Below are positions 59,948 to 64,000 of a stretch of DNA of 64,000 nucleotides, in pieces. The stretch's first letter is position 1. Each line of letters starts with the position of its first letter. This stretch comes from Stercorarius parasiticus (taxonomy: Eukaryota > Chordata > Aves > Charadriiformes > Stercorariidae): positions 1 to 64,000 of the forward strand of contig VWZL01005134.1 of the NCBI GenBank assembly GCA_013396915.1, given 5' to 3'. The notes beneath the pieces were generated by a model. It did no database searches, was not told the origin of the DNA, and worked only from the letters and a program-made list of their open reading frames with translations. Position numbers and translations under genes: made by a program.

Positions 59948-60831
59948 AAACTGGTCTCTCCTATCAGTGTGTCCTTGAAATGCACAACCTCCCTACCTAG
60001 TTTTGCCAGATCTGGACCTGAAAAAAAAACCCAAGCATGATGTAGACTGTGTCTTAGAGCTCATCCTATCTAAAAGTTTCTGGCTAAGGAAAGAGGAATC
60101 CCATAAGGGCAGAAGGTAAAAGGATGACCTGCCCCAGCAGAAGTTTGAGGACAGAGGTGCACCGGGACCTCAAGATCTTCAGAAGCAGGAAAAACACAGG
60201 TGTGCCTGCTATAATGAAGCAATGCCTGAAAGGCCTTCTCTTTGTCCTCTTCCTTTTGAGAGGCAACCACTGTCCAGTGGCATTTTCCTGCAACCCATGT
60301 CTGGTCTTCTCAGTTTGCATGATCCATTTGTACACCAGAACCAAGACCATTATCATCCTGAGAAGTAACACAAGAAACAGTGGAGATTTACAAAGAGGCT
60401 AAAACATTAGAAGAGGTGGAAAACACATAGTGGAAGATAGAGCCATGGGAACTTGATACAACAGTCCCACATACTGAGTGTTGCAACAGCCTCTAGAATT
60501 GCTCTGCAAAGATGTCCCGCAGGGCACTGTATCAGGCTCTGACGACAGCACTGGCTGACCTTCCACTGGGCACTTTGACTTCAGCCAACAAGCCACACTT
60601 GGGGAGACAAGTACCATCTTTGATGATACGATAAAGGCACTGCTTGCAAACCAAGAAATCTAACAGCTGCAGAACTTCTGACTGTAGGCATGGCACAGAT
60701 TGCTTAGGAGCCTAATTTTGCACTAAATGGCAATTAGGCTCCGAGTGATCACTTGGACTGGAAAAATTCACAGTGGACCGTCTGTAATGCACAGGAGCAG
60801 TAATCCTAAGCCACAGATATTTTTTGCTCAC

Positions 60832-60875
60832 CTGTAGAAACTCAATTATCTGGGAGCAGGGTCTCCCTTGCTGTT
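60832..60875 (-). CDS. Exon J: most upstream exon identified of the minus-strand gene
   Basis: The donor is strong (CTACAG|gtgagc) and the acceptor good (caagcagcttctccctgtag|AA). Two bases plus 14 codons (QQGRPCSQIIEFLQ) end in phase 0, as exon I requires. The same frame stays open further upstream (an acceptor before CESHKQLLPVE is conceivable), so the 5' boundary could be earlier. No exon before it was found. The protein therefore begins upstream, perhaps outside the window. Confidence 0.5.
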
Positions 60876-60879
60876 CTAC

Positions 60880-63800
60880 AGGGAGAAGCTGCTTGTGACT
60901 TTCACATTCCAGTGATGACCTCACACTGGCTCTATACCAGTGATTTCTATGGAATTATTCCCGGTTTACCACATCGTAGAGAGGAGAATCTGGCTCACTG
61001 GCATGAAAGTGTGAAAACTGGCAACCCTGAGAAGATGCCACCATGCCTTGCCACCTGCACCTCCTACGCCTGAGAGACAAGCCCTTAAGGGGAATACCTG
61101 CCAAAGAGCCTCCACCTCACATTACGTACCATAATAAAAAACTCCAGTGTTTTATTTATGTTGCCAAATTAACAGAAATGCTCATCAAAAAATTATCTTG
61201 GCAGTGTCTAATAACAAGTTTTTTAGAGGCCTATATTTTTCCATAGCTGCAACTCTTCAAAAATGTAATGCTTTGTTTTGACTTGACTAAGGGCTGGGGT
61301 GGGTAGGTGGGTGGTCTGAAATCCATATGGGCCGCTTTAATTACCTTAGTCACACCAGCAGCTTCAAGTTACCACAGCATCCTCTCTGTTTTTTCCTGTT
61401 AGTAATGAGAGAACCTTAAATTGAAAAAAATAATTTTTTTTCCAGCTTAATTAGTTACAAAACACTTTTACACCACGATTCTCTTTCCAGAGATCCTCAG
61501 CTTATGAGGTGTTTGCTGCCTGGTGACTGGTTTCTCTGACTAAGTTTTTAGAAAGAAAGAGCTCAGCATGTTTTGTTTAGTTATTCCCTCACTGACTTGA
61601 AATAATACTTTTTTATTCCACTTTTTTTGCGGTCTTTCTTGTTCATTCTTATTGAGTTACACCTGTGAGTACCTGGATGGGAAACCTTAAAGAAAACCCT
61701 GCTCAAGGGTTGATCCAATATCCTCACATGGTATCATGCAGTCTTACACTTCTGAAGATGCTCTCTGATGCACTGTAAAAGCAACAACAGACCAGCTCTT
61801 TAAAGATGCCTTTTCTAGAGGGTCACTACTGGAAATGGTGTACCTCAATCAAAATTCCTAGTACTTCTTCCCACCATGAATGTCCTAGCAGCATCTGCTT
61901 GACTGTTTTCCATTTCCTGAAAGGATTTGGTAGATCATGGTGTCACAGAGTACCCAACAGCTGCTGTTGAACACAGAAGTAGATACAGCTCTGCAGCGGG
62001 TGAAGTTTGTTTTGTGCAACCCTGGAATCTCCACATTCTTGCAGTCCTGAAGAGGGTTTCCTGTCCTACAGGACATATCACTTTCTTTTGATTACTGAAG
62101 TCAAACTTTTGCCATCCAGACAGCATTTTAAGACTCCAGGACTACACAAAAAACAATTGGGAATGCTTGAGAACAGTGTGAGATTTACTTGGGTACAGTA
62201 CAGCCCCATTATTCATGCAAATCCACTGCCAAAGGAGTCTTGTCATAATATACAGCCTATGTAGGAACAACAAAATGAGGAAAATACTCCACCTTTCTCA
62301 TAACTGGTGGGACATCATAAATCCTGGGTTCTAAGAGCTTCAGCTCTACATCATAGGACTACCAATTCCTTCATGCCTTCCCTCTCTTTACTGAGGCTTC
62401 TGTATTCCCAACAGGTGCTGTTGCTCTCTCTCTCTCTCCAGGCTTGAATGGCTGCACTCCTCCCTCTTCTTTCAGGCCACCCCTGCATTCTCTGTGGTGG
62501 CAGCTCTCACATGCACCAAGGGGAGCCAGAAAAACACCAGAACGGGCCAGATAAGCATCAGCAGGGAATTAGTGTGGATGGCTGTAGGGCTTGAGTCAAG
62601 CACATACCAAGATGACCATTTAGATCTGTCCTCATATCCCCTTTAGGCCATAAATCACCTTTGCCTCGCTGGTAGAGCCATTTTTTCTCTGCTGGCCAGC
62701 CTTTTACTAAGGCTGGAGACGATGTGAAACGAGAGAGATGCTGTTATTACTGCACTGCAGCCTGTAAGGCCTGGAAAGAAGCCACCAGAATCACCACTTT
62801 GTCCTGACTACAGCTTGTGTGAATGCTATTGCGATGGAGACTGCACATGGTGCAAACTAACCTGGGGAACAGTGTCCAACGGACGAACCCCTCAAACTTC
62901 AGGCTGGCAAAGTGGAGTTTCCATGCATTTTGTCACAAGGGGCTGCTCCGTTTAACAGGTTGCCAGTCAGCCAGGTCCTTCATACACCTCCTTCAGCCAG
63001 CTTCAAGGCATATGTTAAACTCAATACGCTGAATTATGAAGACAGCTCACAGAGGAATTGGAAGCTGTGGGACTTAAGTTTCTTTGGAAAAGTACTTTAC
63101 TTCATGGGCTGAAGCAGAAAGCCTCCCATGAAACTTCTTTGTTGACCTGCATGTATTTTAGCATGGTATAAATACTTGTTTGAGTGCATATTTACTTGGC
63201 AGGGTTGGTGGGGTGCAGGCTGCAGGATGCCCTGTGTGGGATGAGATCAGGGACTGCCCAGTGCCAGTCCCACAAAGGTCCAGCCAACCCAGCAACGGGA
63301 GACACCAACCCACCATGTCCCAATGACACAGCTAGTCAGAAGAGGATATGGAGACTCTGTGAAAATATATTTAAGAAAGGGCAGTAGCTGCTCCTGGAGC
63401 AGGAGATACCTGAGAGAGAGAAGGAGGCACAAGTGAAGGTATACCAGGAAACACCCATGCAGGAGCACAAGACACTCAGGCAGGGGTAGAGCAAGATATG
63501 TGTCAAAGCAAAAGGAGGCACAAGAGGAGACATACCTCTGAAGGGATTGCACTCCATGGAGAAACCCAAGCTGGAGCAGTTGAGTAAGAAACACGAAGCA
63601 GCAAAAGCAAAGGAATCACAATACACTGACTCCAGCCTCCTGCAGCACCCCTTGCCTCATGGAGGAGACTAAGCATAGTGTGTGGCTAGGGGACTGGAGA
63701 CCAACAAGGAGGAGGAGGGGTATCCAGGGGGAAGGTGGGATATGTTCCTTATTTGTCATCTTTATTTCTCAATCCCAGAAACAGTAATTAAAAGTTTGCG

Positions 63801-64000
63801 TTAATTGGCAATATTTGTTGTTAAATTTCCCAATCCAAGACTGGTTTTGCCCACAACTGCATGCATGCCACTTCACAATAGCTATGTTTATATTTATGTC
63901 TACATGCAAGTGTATGTGTGACTGTATGCTGTAGGACACACACTTGCACATGGCATACATAGATAAGGTTTTGATATATGGACATGACTTTGAAAATAAT
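60880..64000. other. Non-coding stretch at the right end
   Basis: This is where 5' exons of the minus-strand gene could lie, but I found none I would defend. A minus ORF at 61885-62076 has some protein-like composition but lacks paired splice sites. A short CT repeat (about 62427-62441) lies in a plain region. The segment 63380-63720 is purine-rich (GGAGCA/AGGAGG-like) and gives chance ORFs. Confidence 0.45.

Larger units (their letters stand above)
51281..60875 (-). other. Minus-strand multi-exon protein-coding gene (3' part), product not recognised
   Basis: Ten exons (J, I, G, H, F, E, D, A, B, C in transcript order) have plausible splice sites, and reading phase is kept at every junction. 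They give about 285 codons ending in a TGA. The phases at the junctions (bases left over at each exon end) are J0, I2, G0, H2, F0, E1, D1, A1, B2, and each next exon starts accordingly. The product is a mixed alpha/beta-looking, soluble, slightly basic protein with no signal peptide or transmembrane run in the visible part. A stretch in exon A, LGLLLKPDHLTVVGG, resembles the LGxLLLKPxxxxVxGG segment that I recall from the OB fold of RMI1, but nothing else matches RMI1. I do not assign a family. The 5' exons and promoter were not found and may be outside the window. The G-H intron contains an antisense CR1. Confidence 0.7.

Overview
The window looks like nuclear DNA from a bird. It carries several CR1 LINE fragments with the avian CR1 3' end (ATTCTRTG-type 8-mers after a 'ggttggaagggacct'-like segment) and a solo LTR of a type I associate with neoavian birds. 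Between them lies sparse, moderately AT-rich non-coding DNA. There is no operon structure, and no rRNA, tRNA or CRISPR array that I can see. The longest uninterrupted reading frame is under 190 codons, so any genes must be split into exons. The many short ORFs are mostly chance.

Layout. Positions 1-22 are the tail of a CR1 that begins outside the window. From there to about 50 kb the sequence is mostly non-coding. It holds one convincing but isolated minus-strand exon (8555-8695), a possible following exon (7807-7896), a small GC-rich patch (about 9360-9570), an old CR1 relic (about 17926-18420), a long truncated CR1 (23087-24180), a short CR1 end (27114-27178), several MIR-like SINE fossils, a solo LTR with a 5-bp target duplication (42520-43096) and a GGAAAA microsatellite in a long purine tract (48460-48646).

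The right end, about 51.3-60.9 kb, holds the main result: a minus-strand multi-exon coding gene rebuilt by hand. Ten exons (J 60832-60875, I 59736-59767, G 58731-58950, H 55895-55938, F 55122-55194, E 53176-53245, D 53040-53063, A 52624-52797, B 51662-51803, C 51281-51410) have plausible splice sites. Their reading phases agree at all nine junctions and they end in one stop codon. Together they encode about 285 residues of the C-terminal part of a protein that I do not recognise. The 5' end was not found and may lie beyond the window. A plus-strand CR1 (56941-57668) sits antisense in the intron between G and H.

The splice models were read by eye, without alignment or RNA data. The longer exons are fairly secure. 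The 24-nt and 32-nt exons and the isolated exons near 8 kb are tentative.
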